From the IMG/VR virus record IMGVR_UViG_3300025133_000099, positions 1-63,511 of that record: 63,511 bases of DNA; one strand, 5' to 3'. Position 1 is the first letter of the stretch, and each line of letters begins with the position of its first letter. The notes beneath the pieces were generated by a model. That model searched no databases and was not told the origin of the DNA. It was given only the letters and a program-made list of their open reading frames with translations. Position numbers and translations under genes: made by a program. Positions 40,612 through 50,700 of the stretch are shown piece after piece. The stretch is from a virus.

Positions 40612-42088
40612 CTGTCTCCAACTTACCGACATTGATGAACATTCCGTTCTTCTTAGGCGCTTGAACTTGCAGTGCAAGGTAAAGTACCTGCATCCAGCGA
40701 ACACTTGTGTCGATGGTTGCGAGTGGAATCTTCGAGAATGGAGCAAGTTGCTTGATCTTCAGAACTTCGCTTGTCTGGGTCAGCATGTAACCCTTCGAGC
40801 AGTTTGGAAGGAAGCGGTTTAGGTCTACGATTGTCTGAGAAGCACCAGACTTAGCTACCTTGAACAAGAAGCGTGCTGTTGAGGCAGCGCCGCCTGCGGC
40901 AGTTCTGTACACTTCGTACCAAGCAGTGTCGCCGCCGCCATCGGTAACCGTCATGCTTACCTGATCGGAAGCCGACACAGCGATAGACGCTGATGTGGTT
41001 GGGGCACTCTTACCATAACGGTTGCAAGCGACAATCTTGTAGACGTAGGTTCCAGCATCGCTGGAAGACCAGTAAGTGGTATTGCTACCGCTATACGCAG
41101 GCGATGTCGGGGTTGCCACAGTCGGTGCAGAAGGACGCAAGGCGCTCTTTCCGACTGCGCTGTCAGACGCCAATGTGGAATCTGGGATGAAGATGTCTGG
41201 GTTCAACTTGATGTTGCCAAACGGAGTGGCGATACCAGAAATCGCGATACCAGCCATGCCGTTGTTAGGCGCAGGCAAGTCGTAACGCTCCTTCGGGTAC
41301 ATGATCTTCGAGAGATCCTTCACAGGGCCAGTCGGGAGCCACAAGTCAGTAGGCGCACCGTAGTTAGGCTCTGCGATCAGTCGCTCAGTCATATCAGCGA
41401 TGTGGTCTTCAGTGAGAGGCTTTCCACGGAGATCGATGACATTGTCGTCCTCGTACCCAGAGCGAATACCGTCGTCCAGAGCGGTGTCGCCCCAAGCCTT
41501 GGTAAGAAGCTTCTCAAGACCGTCGATTTGAACAGGGTTCAAGTCGTCGTCACCGTCGAACAAAGAACGCTCAAGCTGGCGGAGCAGAAAGAGAGTACCG
41601 TTGACAGTCTCGCGAGCGACAGCGTCACCGTGAGCAGCACGCATCAGGCTCATGACATGAGTTACGCGGCGCGAAACTCCCATGAACTTGATCTTGGTGT
41701 AGTTACGGGTATATGTAGAATCGTCCTCAGTGGGAAGATCGCCTTCAGCCATCCACACAGCGTTGCCTTCACCATACGAGTTCAGTTGGTTGAACTCTTC
41801 AATGGTGTTGTACGCCGCGTCCTTGTACAGACTGCGATAGAAGGCACAGTCCTTTGCGCGATAGGAGACGTTGAACAGGGTACTGTCCAAACTTTCCACC
41901 CGGAGGGGGAAACCCTCGCCTGCCGTAGCTCCAGGGTTGTTGATGTCGGCACCAGCGGTCAGTGCTTTGTTCAGTGCAGACACATCGTCAGCACTTGAAA
42001 GACCACCGATTACACCACCGTCAGGAAGCCCTGCGGATGCACCAGCAAGACCCTCATAATCTCTCCAGCTTACAAACTCTCCAGCCAT
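40598..42088 (-). CDS. Major capsid protein, HK97-like fold with an FN3-like insert (496 aa)
   Basis: ATG 42088 (MAGEFVSWRD) after GGAGG; an in-frame ATG just upstream overlaps the RBS. The core pattern (RAKDCAFYRSLYKDAAYNTI; NAVWMAEGDLPTEDDSTYTR; KIKFMGVSRRVTHVMSLMRA; EDHIADMTERLIAEPNYGAP) fits HK97-type shell proteins of contractile phages. Residues about 309-419 are a Thr/Ser-rich FN3-like insert (AGTYVYKIVACNRYGKSAPT), probably surface-exposed. Near residues 38-68 it repeats a segment also found in the protease (AGEGFPLRVESLD). It is followed by a stem-loop at its stop. Confidence 0.8.
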   Translation of the reverse strand: MAGEFVSWRDYEGLAGASAGLPDGGVIGGLSSADDVSALNKALTAGADINNPGATAGEGFPLRVESLDSTLFNVSYRAKDCAFYRSLYKDAAYNTIEEFNQLNSYGEGNAVWMAEGDLPTEDDSTYTRNYTKIKFMGVSRRVTHVMSLMRAAHGDAVARETVNGTLFLLRQLERSLFDGDDDLNPVQIDGLEKLLTKAWGDTALDDGIRSGYEDDNVIDLRGKPLTEDHIADMTERLIAEPNYGAPTDLWLPTGPVKDLSKIMYPKERYDLPAPNNGMAGIAISGIATPFGNIKLNPDIFIPDSTLASDSAVGKSALRPSAPTVATPTSPAYSGSNTTYWSSSDAGTYVYKIVACNRYGKSAPTTSASIAVSASDQVSMTVTDGGGDTAWYEVYRTAAGGAASTARFLFKVAKSGASQTIVDLNRFLPNCSKGYMLTQTSEVLKIKQLAPFSKIPLATIDTSVRWMQVLYLALQVQAPKKNGMFINVGKLETGAYA

Positions 42089-42142
42089 TTTTCTATCCTC
42101 CAAAGGATTGTTATGCAGTCAGTCACCTGACTATTTGTTTTG

Positions 42143-43159
42143 TCAGACAACCTGCCGTATGGCGGCTGCGATGTTGTTGGGAAGGGAACCAGTCTGCTCA
42201 TAAAGCGCCGTGGCGTGGGTCATGCGATCCATTGCTGCTGTGTCGCTGTTGTCAGCGGCATGCACCATCAGAGTACGCAGGCCATTGGTGATTTGGCTCT
42301 TTGAGAGATTGTCGTGGGCAACGCCCCCGACAGTGCTCTTAGCCAGTTCGCGACTGCGAACGTCTGAACGCTCAGTCACGACGCTGCGTCGTCCGACAGG
42401 TGCAGACTCGACAGTAGATACGCGGTTAGTCAGAGACTTGATGATGCTGTCCTGCTCGGCGATGACAGTTGCCATGCTCTTGAGGATGCCGCCCTGCGCC
42501 TTCATAAGCTCACGGGTTGCACGACCGTCGCGGGAGACTTCGCCAAGAACTTGATCCATTCGGAAATCAACACCCTGTACCAAAGACTTGAGAAAATCAC
42601 TGGCGTCCACAAGGTGCCCAGCGTCCTCGTCCTCGGAAATGTGCGAGGCGAGACTCTTTTGCATTGGAACAGCCTCTGGCTCTTCTTCGATTCCTGCCCA
42701 AATCTTTCCGAGTTCGGATCGTTCAGACTTGGAGATCGTGCCCGAATCGAGGCGTGCAGTCAGGTAGGATTCGCGAGACTCACCAGTGGTAGCCATCGCA
42801 TCTTCGATTGCTCCATAGCTCTCGATGCTTTTCATTAGATCACTTGCGGTTACGTCAGCCATGCTTTTCTCAGCCTCCTCGACTTCATCAGTCGCTTCGT
42901 CTTCATCTTCTTCTACTTCAGAGTCAGACATTTCGGGTTGTTCGGAGTCGGGTTCTTCCTCCGACTTCATAAATACGGAAAAGCTGTCAGACTTGACAAC
43001 CTCCATTGCGTTGAACTCATTTTCAGGAGTAGCTTCAAGCCCACAGCCCTTACAGAGATCCGAGTAGCCCTTGTAGTCCATCCCTTCGGGGCGAGTGTTG
43101 GTCTTGGCCATGTGCGCCAATCCACCATTGGGGTCTTTTTGGAAAAAGCTGGAAGCCAT
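42143..43159 (-). CDS. Capsid assembly scaffold-like protein (338 aa)
   Basis: ATG 43159 shares its A with the stop of the protease gene (TAATG). Short acidic low-complexity part (EVEEDEDEATDEVEEAEKSM) in a long helical protein with a C-terminal helical segment (MATVIAEQDSIIKSLTNRVS). The place between prohead protease and capsid and the helical character suggest a scaffold. A four-residue CKGC pair near residue 36 is unusual for a scaffold. Near-match motif at 42307. Confidence 0.65.
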   Translation of the reverse strand: MASSFFQKDPNGGLAHMAKTNTRPEGMDYKGYSDLCKGCGLEATPENEFNAMEVVKSDSFSVFMKSEEEPDSEQPEMSDSEVEEDEDEATDEVEEAEKSMADVTASDLMKSIESYGAIEDAMATTGESRESYLTARLDSGTISKSERSELGKIWAGIEEEPEAVPMQKSLASHISEDEDAGHLVDASDFLKSLVQGVDFRMDQVLGEVSRDGRATRELMKAQGGILKSMATVIAEQDSIIKSLTNRVSTVESAPVGRRSVVTERSDVRSRELAKSTVGGVAHDNLSKSQITNGLRTLMVHAADNSDTAAMDRMTHATALYEQTGSLPNNIAAAIRQVV

Positions 43160-44121
43160 TATTTGTTCTCCGTTGCAGCAGAAGCCACGATTGCTGAAAC
43201 CTTGTCAGCAGACAAATGAGGAAATCTTTGAGCGACAATAACGAACGCTTCAGACTTTGTCATCTTTGTTGTTACAGGAGCACGCGCAAAATCCTGCGCT
43301 GCGCCTGCCCAATACTCCACATGTTCAAGAACTGACCAATCATCCAGCGGCCCATCAGCAGAGGATTCACCCTTGGCCAAATGCGGGCTTGTACCTGCAA
43401 AACCACCGTTGTTGGGTTCGCCACCATCGCCGTCATTGCCACTGTGCATTTGGACGACAATCGGATTGTCGTCGGAATCCTTCTTGGACTTCTTAGTTTT
43501 TGGCCGACCGTTCTGATCGTACTCCGCGCCGTCCATACTTTCGGTGCGGAGGGCGAACCCTTCACCTGCGGATGAACCTTCTGCACTTACAGCCGAGCCT
43601 GCTGTGAGTGCCTTGGCGAGAGCGTGTAAGTGCGTGTCAGTGTTCACAGGGCAGTGCGTGACTGCGACGTTGCGAACCTCGGCAGCGAGGATTGTCGTAT
43701 GATCCTGCTTATCGCGCTTGATCACTTTTCCCTCGATTGAAAAACCGATTCGGCGATTAGCTGTCTTTTGGAGCGAACGTGCAAGTGAGTAGACCTTGCG
43801 TCCTTCATCTGTGTCGAGAAGGTATCCTTCTGCCCACCAGCCGCTTGTGTCGCTGACTTGACCATTCGGAAGCTTCTCGCCTTTTCGGATGCGCTTCACG
43901 CCTGTCGGATAGCCTAAAACGTCAGTGGTCTTTTGACCGTGATTGTCGTTGAACCAGCCGTGATTCACGAATGGCGAAAAGTCCAAACCTTCTTGAACAA
44001 CCTTTTCGCCTTGGCGATCAAGCGTATCTGTGCTGACGATTCCGCCAATCCGCAGCGGATTAGCCTCGTCAGCCTTTTCCCAAGCCACAAGGGGCATGTA
44101 AACTTTGAAAGTATCGTTCAT
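43159..44121 (-). CDS. Prohead protease (S78/U35-type, 320 aa)
   Basis: ATG 44121 (MNDTFKVYMP) is preferred; a TTG at 44160 with only a weak RBS would add 13 residues. Family residues: GGIVSTDTLDRQGEKV (start of the core strand), DFSPFVNHGWFNDN (His) and ANRRIGFSIEGKVIK (Ser), in the expected order. The enzyme cleaves capsid and scaffold proteins during maturation. The C-terminal 120 residues follow the protease core and contain AGEGFALRTESMD, a near copy of the capsid N-terminus segment, and a Gly/His region. Two opposite motif copies form a 21-bp palindrome (43453-43473). Confidence 0.8.
   Translation of the reverse strand: MNDTFKVYMPLVAWEKADEANPLRIGGIVSTDTLDRQGEKVVQEGLDFSPFVNHGWFNDNHGQKTTDVLGYPTGVKRIRKGEKLPNGQVSDTSGWWAEGYLLDTDEGRKVYSLARSLQKTANRRIGFSIEGKVIKRDKQDHTTILAAEVRNVAVTHCPVNTDTHLHALAKALTAGSAVSAEGSSAGEGFALRTESMDGAEYDQNGRPKTKKSKKDSDDNPIVVQMHSGNDGDGGEPNNGGFAGTSPHLAKGESSADGPLDDWSVLEHVEYWAGAAQDFARAPVTTKMTKSEAFVIVAQRFPHLSADKVSAIVASAATENK
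43453..43473. repeat. Perfect 21-bp palindrome built from two motif copies
   Basis: GACGACAATC (43453-43462) and GATTGTCGTC (43464-43473) flank a single G, giving perfect 10-base arms. It encodes DDNPIVV in the protease tail. It is the only place where two exact copies abut so closely. Confidence 0.9.
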
Positions 44122-44191
44122 GATCGCCAAAGGGGGTTCTCGCTGCCCCTTTGTCGTCAATGTCGACGGGCCTATCGCGTTCGATATAAAA

Positions 44192-44219
44192 TCTATATGA
44201 GTTTTGTCGTCTTTGTCAA
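44192..44219 (-). promoter_or_regulatory. Sigma-70-type promoter upstream of the protease-capsid genes
   Basis: On the minus strand TTGACA (44219-44214) and TATAGA (44197-44192) are separated by 16 bases, close to consensus. It is in the 94-base gap between gene 44216-44446 and the protease start. The spacer includes GACGACAA, a partial motif. It would boost capsid gene expression. Confidence 0.75.
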
Positions 44220-44446
44220 GTGGTTCTAATCCGCAAAGCTGGGATCAAAAGGTTTGATTCCAGCGACTTAGACAACTTTGATTCGTCGCAGACGACAATA
44301 TCCGCTTTGCAAAAAGGGCAGGGGCCGTGGATGGCTCCCGACGCGGGATCGACGAGTGTGATTCCCAGACGAACGCGCAGACCGCCTTCAGTTGCGGAGC
44401 CGCCTACGCTTTTACGACAATGAGGGCAGTGGATTGTCGTCGACAT
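44216..44446 (-). CDS. Small zinc-finger protein (76 aa), Com-like layout
   Basis: ATG 44446 overlaps the previous stop (TGATG). Two CxxC knuckles, CPHCRK near residue 7 and CPFCKA near residue 43, bracket a beta segment; layout and size match the Mu Com type of zinc-binding translational regulator as well as generic zinc ribbons. No mom-like gene is seen, so Com function is not claimed. It ends just before the capsid promoter. Motif copy at 44432. Confidence 0.6.
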   Translation of the reverse strand: MSTTIHCPHCRKSVGGSATEGGLRVRLGITLVDPASGAIHGPCPFCKADIVVCDESKLSKSLESNLLIPALRIRTT

Positions 44447-44772
44447 CAGATTACCCTCAGACCCATCGCAGACGCCATCGCGCCGACTCGCGGCCCCATG
44501 TGAATCGAATGAGTGTCACAAGCTTTTGCGAGTCCTCGGAGGACACGGCGCAAACCGTCGGAATGGTGGTGACGCAAGATGTAGGCACAGGTAGTTTGGG
44601 GCGCAATCCATTTCACGAGCCAACGGATCTGCTGTTTGTCGCCTTCTTCCGAAAGGCGGTCGAAACCTGCGATATTCGGCAGAGGTACGTCTTCGTTAGC
44701 GGTTCCTGGCCACACGCAAAGAATGTCCTCCAAAGACATGCTCTCGTGAAGGGTATTGTCGTTTAGTTCCAT
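44446..44772 (-). CDS. Unknown small protein (108 aa)
   Basis: ATG 44772 lies within the last codons of the giant gene, with AGGAG upstream. Acidic N-terminus (MELNDNTLHESMSLEDIL) and a His/Arg-rich helix (AYILRHHHSDGLRRVLRGLA). No family recognised. It is coupled to the giant gene and the zinc-finger gene. Confidence 0.5.
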   Translation of the reverse strand: MELNDNTLHESMSLEDILCVWPGTANEDVPLPNIAGFDRLSEEGDKQQIRWLVKWIAPQTTCAYILRHHHSDGLRRVLRGLAKACDTHSIHMGPRVGAMASAMGLRVI

Positions 44773-47700
44773 GCCATACTCCTAAGTTTCTGGACATCGA
44801 AAACAAGTTTGAGGGCTTTTGCAAGTTCTTCGGGCAATGTTGAAGCCGCCGCAAACTGCATCGAACTTACTTGCTCGAAAGCACCTTCTGCGCGGAAATC
44901 TACACCGTTTTGCACATCTGACAAAATGCGCTCGTAGCCGATGTTGCGGGCGCGGGACATGGCACGCTTCTTCTGCTCTGTCGAAATAGGATGCTCGCGC
45001 TCGTAGCCTGTGAACACTCGCTCGCGCACCTTTGTCTTTTTCGTAGCAATCGTCCCGTCAGGTAGCTCCCCACCAGCAGCAACCCAAATGTCGTGCATGT
45101 GAATCTGACCAACCTCGGCAGACGATGCAGTCTTACGGACGTTGACAAGGTACTTTTTGGTTTTCAGAATCGCACGATCTTTAGGCGACAATCTGTCAAT
45201 GACGCGGTTCATAACATCTGTGTCAGTGACTACTGTACCGCCGACAGACTGCCGCATCTCAGCACCTACTTCCTCCAAGTTGTCCTCAACCCATGTCAGA
45301 ATCTCTTGTGCTCGAATAGCCATATAGATTGAAGCAGCATCATGTGAGTTTGCCTGCGGGCCTTCAGTCTGGATAAACCCAGAGTTGAGGATCGCTTGTC
45401 GGTCTGCCTCTGGCAGCTTGTCGATGGCTTCACGAACCCGTTTCTCGGCTTGGTTGACAACCACTGAATCGTAAGTACCGCCCTCGGCATCGACGACCTC
45501 CAACCCAGTTTCGGGGAAACTGATGAGGTTTTCGGTGCCTCCAGGAACCTTTATTTTCTTGAGATCAAGAAGCATCTGGCGTGCTGCTATGGGGCCGAGA
45601 TTCCCTGCGACAGCGCATTTATTGCTGATTGCCTCCCACTCGTCGCGAACTTGACGCTCGGCCTTAGTAAGCATGCGGTCGCACAACCCGTAGCTGTCTG
45701 CGTTTGTAGAGGCGTGGTGAGCGATTGTCGTCAAAGCCGCCTTGAAACTCTGCGCTTCCGCTGGCTCAGAGTCAGCACCTCCGAGAACCTCACCGTCAAT
45801 GACAAGACCTTCGACGACGCCCGACGGAAGCTCGCGGCTTTCAGGGTCGAAAAGCTCTTTTTCCATTTCGCGGATTGCTGTGAACGGGCCTGAACCGTCG
45901 TAGACTGGACGGCCTTTGTCGTCAACCTTCTGAGTCATCACCGTTTCAAGCTTACCAGTGTCGGGATTGCGTTGCTTTTTCTCGATCTTCTTGGCGATCT
46001 TAGGGCCGTCAGGATCGTCAGGATTCGTGAGCATCACCAAGTTGCCATCGTCGTCCCGTTGGTAAGTCATCTTTGGAACCATCACAGGTTCGCCAAGGAG
46101 TGCGGCAGACACAGCAGGTGGAAGCATACGGGCGCAGCGAGTAATCCGCTGGGCTTCCGCCATAGGTGAAGCGAGGGAATCGTACATGTACATTTCAGAA
46201 GCGTTGCCAAGGTTCATCCCAACCTGTGCGGCATCGCTGCAAATCATGACTTCGCAGTTGTTGAATACATGTTGTTGCTTCGCGCTGATAGGCTCGTCAG
46301 TCGTAGCGTTGGCTGCTGCGATTTTGGCGTACTCAGCCTTGAGCGTTGCAATCTGCTTTATTGCCTTAGCCGCATCCTCGGATGCCATCTTCGCGGGGTT
46401 ACCCAGAAGCGCGATTGAGCGTAAAATGGCGGCAGATCGCTTTGTACCGTAAAAGTAAGCCTTCGTCTCAGTCCCGTTCCCATTGTCGAGATTCACATAA
46501 GACTCAGGTGCTTTTATCTTGAACTGATGGTCGATACAGTCTCGCTGGTCAGGCGTCCACTGCGACATCTGGATAGACGACAATCCTGTGGGCAAGTGGT
46601 CGTCTGAAAAATCTCCAGGGTAAACTGCCCACGGAATCTTTAGCTTCTTGCTCGACTCAGTGCCGTCTTCGTTTTTGACGCGGTCAACGATGAACGATTG
46701 GGGCGGGCGTCCCTCCAGCACTTTGTGAACGAACAAAGACTGCTTGCTATCGCGGCCAAGCTTATCCTTGACCTTCTGGAAAATCGAGACGTTTAGTTCA
46801 CGCGAACCCGTGTACGTCGAGCCGATGTAGGTGACAAAATACTTCTGGTTTGGCCCAATACCGTCCTTAGTCGTCGGATCAGACGGGTCAAAGTGTGGAG
46901 AACCTTCGATGACTTCGTTCACATCGCGGAATCCCATAAGACGCATCTTTGCTTCCATCGTTCGACAAGACTCTAAAATACCATTTCCGAAAAGAACCAT
47001 CTGGCGTTCACCGTCAGGGCCAGCCTTTCCACCATCAGCATGGAATCGCTCGATGTGTAGCTGCAACTGGTCTGCTGCGGCGTTTCCTGTCGTCATCGAC
47101 AGATCCCACTTCACGCGGTCAATCCGCATTCCTGGATCCATCAAAGACTTCACTTGTGGCTTGATTGTCGTCTTATCTACATAGACAACACGGCTGTTGT
47201 CGCCGCGAATAAGCCCGACCTTTCCGTCTTTTTCCTCGATGCTTGCGTCGTAACGGAGGGGTGGCGGTGCCCAGTCCTCCATCGCTTTTTTCCACTCGTG
47301 ACGCTGGTCTTTCGACATGCCACGAGGCATTTTCGGCTTAGTGACACCTGCTGCCTTCAGCCCTGCTGTTGACACGCTGACGATTTCGCCGTTTTTGACA
47401 TCAGCGAAAGTCCCATTTTTAGCCAGTGGTGCATTATCGGGAACGCTCCAGTCCTCCGGGCGGTAAGGCAAATGCAGAGATCCTGCCTTGTCTGAAACCC
47501 ACCAGTCGCCTTTTTCGTAATCACCGTCGACATTCGTTTTCAGCGACACTTCCCCGTAACCGCCTGTGTCAGATGTGGTGAAGGTCGGTGAAGAAACGTA
47601 TGGTGCAGGATTTACGTTCAAAAGATCCTTGGCTTCCTGCAACCCAATGCCAAACTCAGAAGCGACATTGTGTAGTGCATTTTCTGAAGAAGCTTCTTGC

Positions 47701-50700
47701 CAATGCTGGACTGTCTGGCCGCCTGATGGTGGGTTGTGCTTGATTTCCTTTCTGAAAGCCCGCTGGACAGCGAGTGCTACTTCAATCCGTTCAGATGTCT
47801 TTTGGCGCTCAAGCTCAAGGATCGCGGCAGTTGCGTGATCACCACGCGATTTTGCTGCCTCAATCTTGTCTGAAAGGTCAACATTCCAAGGCTTCGACGT
47901 ACCTTGGAAACGAACACCAAGCGGCCCCGCGTCAGGATTGCGGATCTTAGCGCCGCCGTCCCAGCCTGCATCGGACATACGCTTCAGCGCGGCTTCTCGC
48001 TGCTTCTTAGAGACGGGAAGCTTGTAAGGATCTTTGACACCCTTGACCGCGATTCCGTAGCCAATCGGCTTACCAGCGAGTTCAGCATAAGGCATACCAA
48101 GGACTTCACGACAATACAGATCGTAGATGTTCGCGCCTTCAAAGCCAACCTCTTGAACAGAAGGCCACTTGTTCACGTTGACCTTACCGCGAGCCTTCTC
48201 GCTTGTGAGCCACGCGGGGTCGAACGTGCGGAAATCAACTGACTTCTCGCTTTCTTTCCCTTCCTTGGTGTAGCTGATCTGCGTGTGCCGAATGTAATCT
48301 TCGGTGCTCCCTGGTTTGTAGCCGATGTTCTGAGCGATGGCCTTAGCTGCTGCTGAAGCGCGTCTGGCTTCAGGGTCAGCGAGTCGTGAGGCTTCTTCGG
48401 GTGTCAGGCCAGCAGCACCTTTCATCCCTGCCGTAGCCATAAAGAGATTGTACCGCTGGGCATGAAGCCCAGTCATGTGGGCGCTCTTGTTTTCTTCGAC
48501 ACGAACTCCGGGAAGGATCTTGCCGCGTACATCAGCGCCGCGTGCAATGTGCATGTAGCGCGACAGAATCGCAGCAAGCTCACCGCGCTTGTGCGCCTTC
48601 ACTTGAAGCTTCGGCCCAGCTTTGCCCGATAGTCCAAGCTCTTTGGGGATGGGGCTTGGCTCTAAGTATTCGGCAGTGAACTTCTCAGATGTCATGTCTG
48701 CCCATTCCTTGCCGTTAGAAAGCAATCGAATGTACTCCACGAAATCCGTAGGCGACGTAGTCATTGGAGTTCCAGTGAGCAACATCATCATCTTCATGTC
48801 GCTGTTCCACTCTTTGACCTTTCTGTTCCTCTCGGCATTTTGGTTCTTGACACCTTGGTGGACTTCGTCAATGACAATCCCGTCGAAACCGCAGGTACGC
48901 AGCTTGTCTGCGTGGATTGTCCAATACTCAGGCCCGATAACGACCATATCAGGGCGATACAGTCCTGATTTGATTCCTGCCACAAAGTCGTCGATGGGAA
49001 TGTCGTTTGAGCCTGAGCCGACGACGAGTGCCCCATCATCAAAATCGTCAGCCGCTACCCGCCACTGCTCGACAGTGTTGAGTGGTGCGACAATACAGAT
49101 TCGTTTGGGATTGTCGGGGTGTTTGCGCGTGAGATCCCACGGGTGTTCTTCCATCCAAGCTTCCAGATCGACGCCTTTGAGATCAGGAGGCGGGGTGTCA
49201 CGGTACGGACGAGCCAACATCATTTTGGCGGCGACAATCGCACTGACGGTCTTACCTGTGCCCATGTAGTGGGCAGCAAGTACACGCCCGTCATTATCAA
49301 TAAACTTTTGCAGCAACTCTTTTTGGTGGTGGGCAAGCTCGAAAATCTGACCAGTCGGAAGCTGCTTCTGCAAGCCTGCTCCCCACTCGTCGGCAAGACG
49401 CGCAGGGTCGATCTGTTCAAGCTCAATGCTATGCGTTGAATCCTGCGTAGCCTTCTCTGCTGCGACCAGCATGTCTGCTCGATCTTTCAAAAGGCGATCC
49501 GCACCGTCGGTGAGCGACAATCCGCCAACTGCTTTCCGCAGTTTGTGGAAAGTATCCAAGTCGCATCGAATATAGTCGACGACTCCTGTCAGCTTGTTTG
49601 GAACAGCGGACACACCGTCGACCGTCGAAAGAACGCCCTCGGTGATTCGCCCGTCGCGGGGCAGCTTCAGGCGCATCTCACGGCTGACAGTGGCACCACT
49701 ACGCGGATCAACTTCTTCGTGTAGATAACCAAGCAAGTCTTTTTCCAAAGCGTCGGGAGAAGCTGAAGAAATAGGTTGACGGGTAGACGACAATACGGCT
49801 TTGTCGCCTGATCGACGGAATGACCGCCCAGGAGCGCCGCCGCCCACCTCGCCAATAAACTCGTAAACAGTCTCGTAAGCTTTCGACTTTTCAGCCTCGA
49901 AAGTAGTTTTCCACTTGGCTTTCGCTGGCTTGTAGTGGTCGTGATACCACTTCTTTTGAGGTTTCGAGCCGTTGTACCAAGGAGGTAAGACCCCTGATGC
50001 AATAAGCTTGCGCTCATGTGGCGAAACCTTACCTGCTGGGGCAGCAGGGATGTCCTGTACAAGAGGGTCAAAGCCTTCAGGCATTCGATCCCACCCTGGT
50101 TCCGCTGGAGGTTCGCCAGCCTTCTTACCCATAATCACGCGAGAAAGGCGAGCGACAACGTCCTTGCGCTTTGCAGACGCAGCTACCTGTTCCTCTGGCT
50201 CAACTGTGATGATTACGCGCTCAAGGTGCCTTGGTAGCTGACCAGCTTTACGCTTGGGTGGCGGGCGCATTCGCACCTGCTCGGCAGGAATAATAGACCT
50301 GTCGACATTCCTGATGTCTTTGAACATCGTGTCTTTTTCAAGCATGTGGTCGACACGCGGAGTCTCTTGACCCAGTCGGCGCTTCCACTCTTTTCCAAGA
50401 ATCTTCGGCTGTCCAGAGCCGTCAAACTGAACTTCCATGTGGTAATGGTGCCCAGTGTCGCCAGCCTTATCAACCTTCCAGCGGCCTTTACTGTCCTTGT
50501 AGCGGCGACGATCTGTCTTGACAGACATCCAAGTCGTGCGCTTTGCGCGTGCCGCAACACGGGAGTATTCCTCAAGGTGCGCTGCGCTGGTTACTTCTTC
50601 GCCATTCGGCGTGAGCAGGCGTGACCACATCGGATTGTCGATGCGGAAGCTTCCGCTGCCATCCCGCTTGGTCTTGATAACGGTACTCGTACCGTCGGGA

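Noticed and set aside
44216-44446. Mu Com translational activator
   Set aside because: The two CxxC knuckles fit, but no mom-like modification gene is present; it is described only as a zinc-finger protein.
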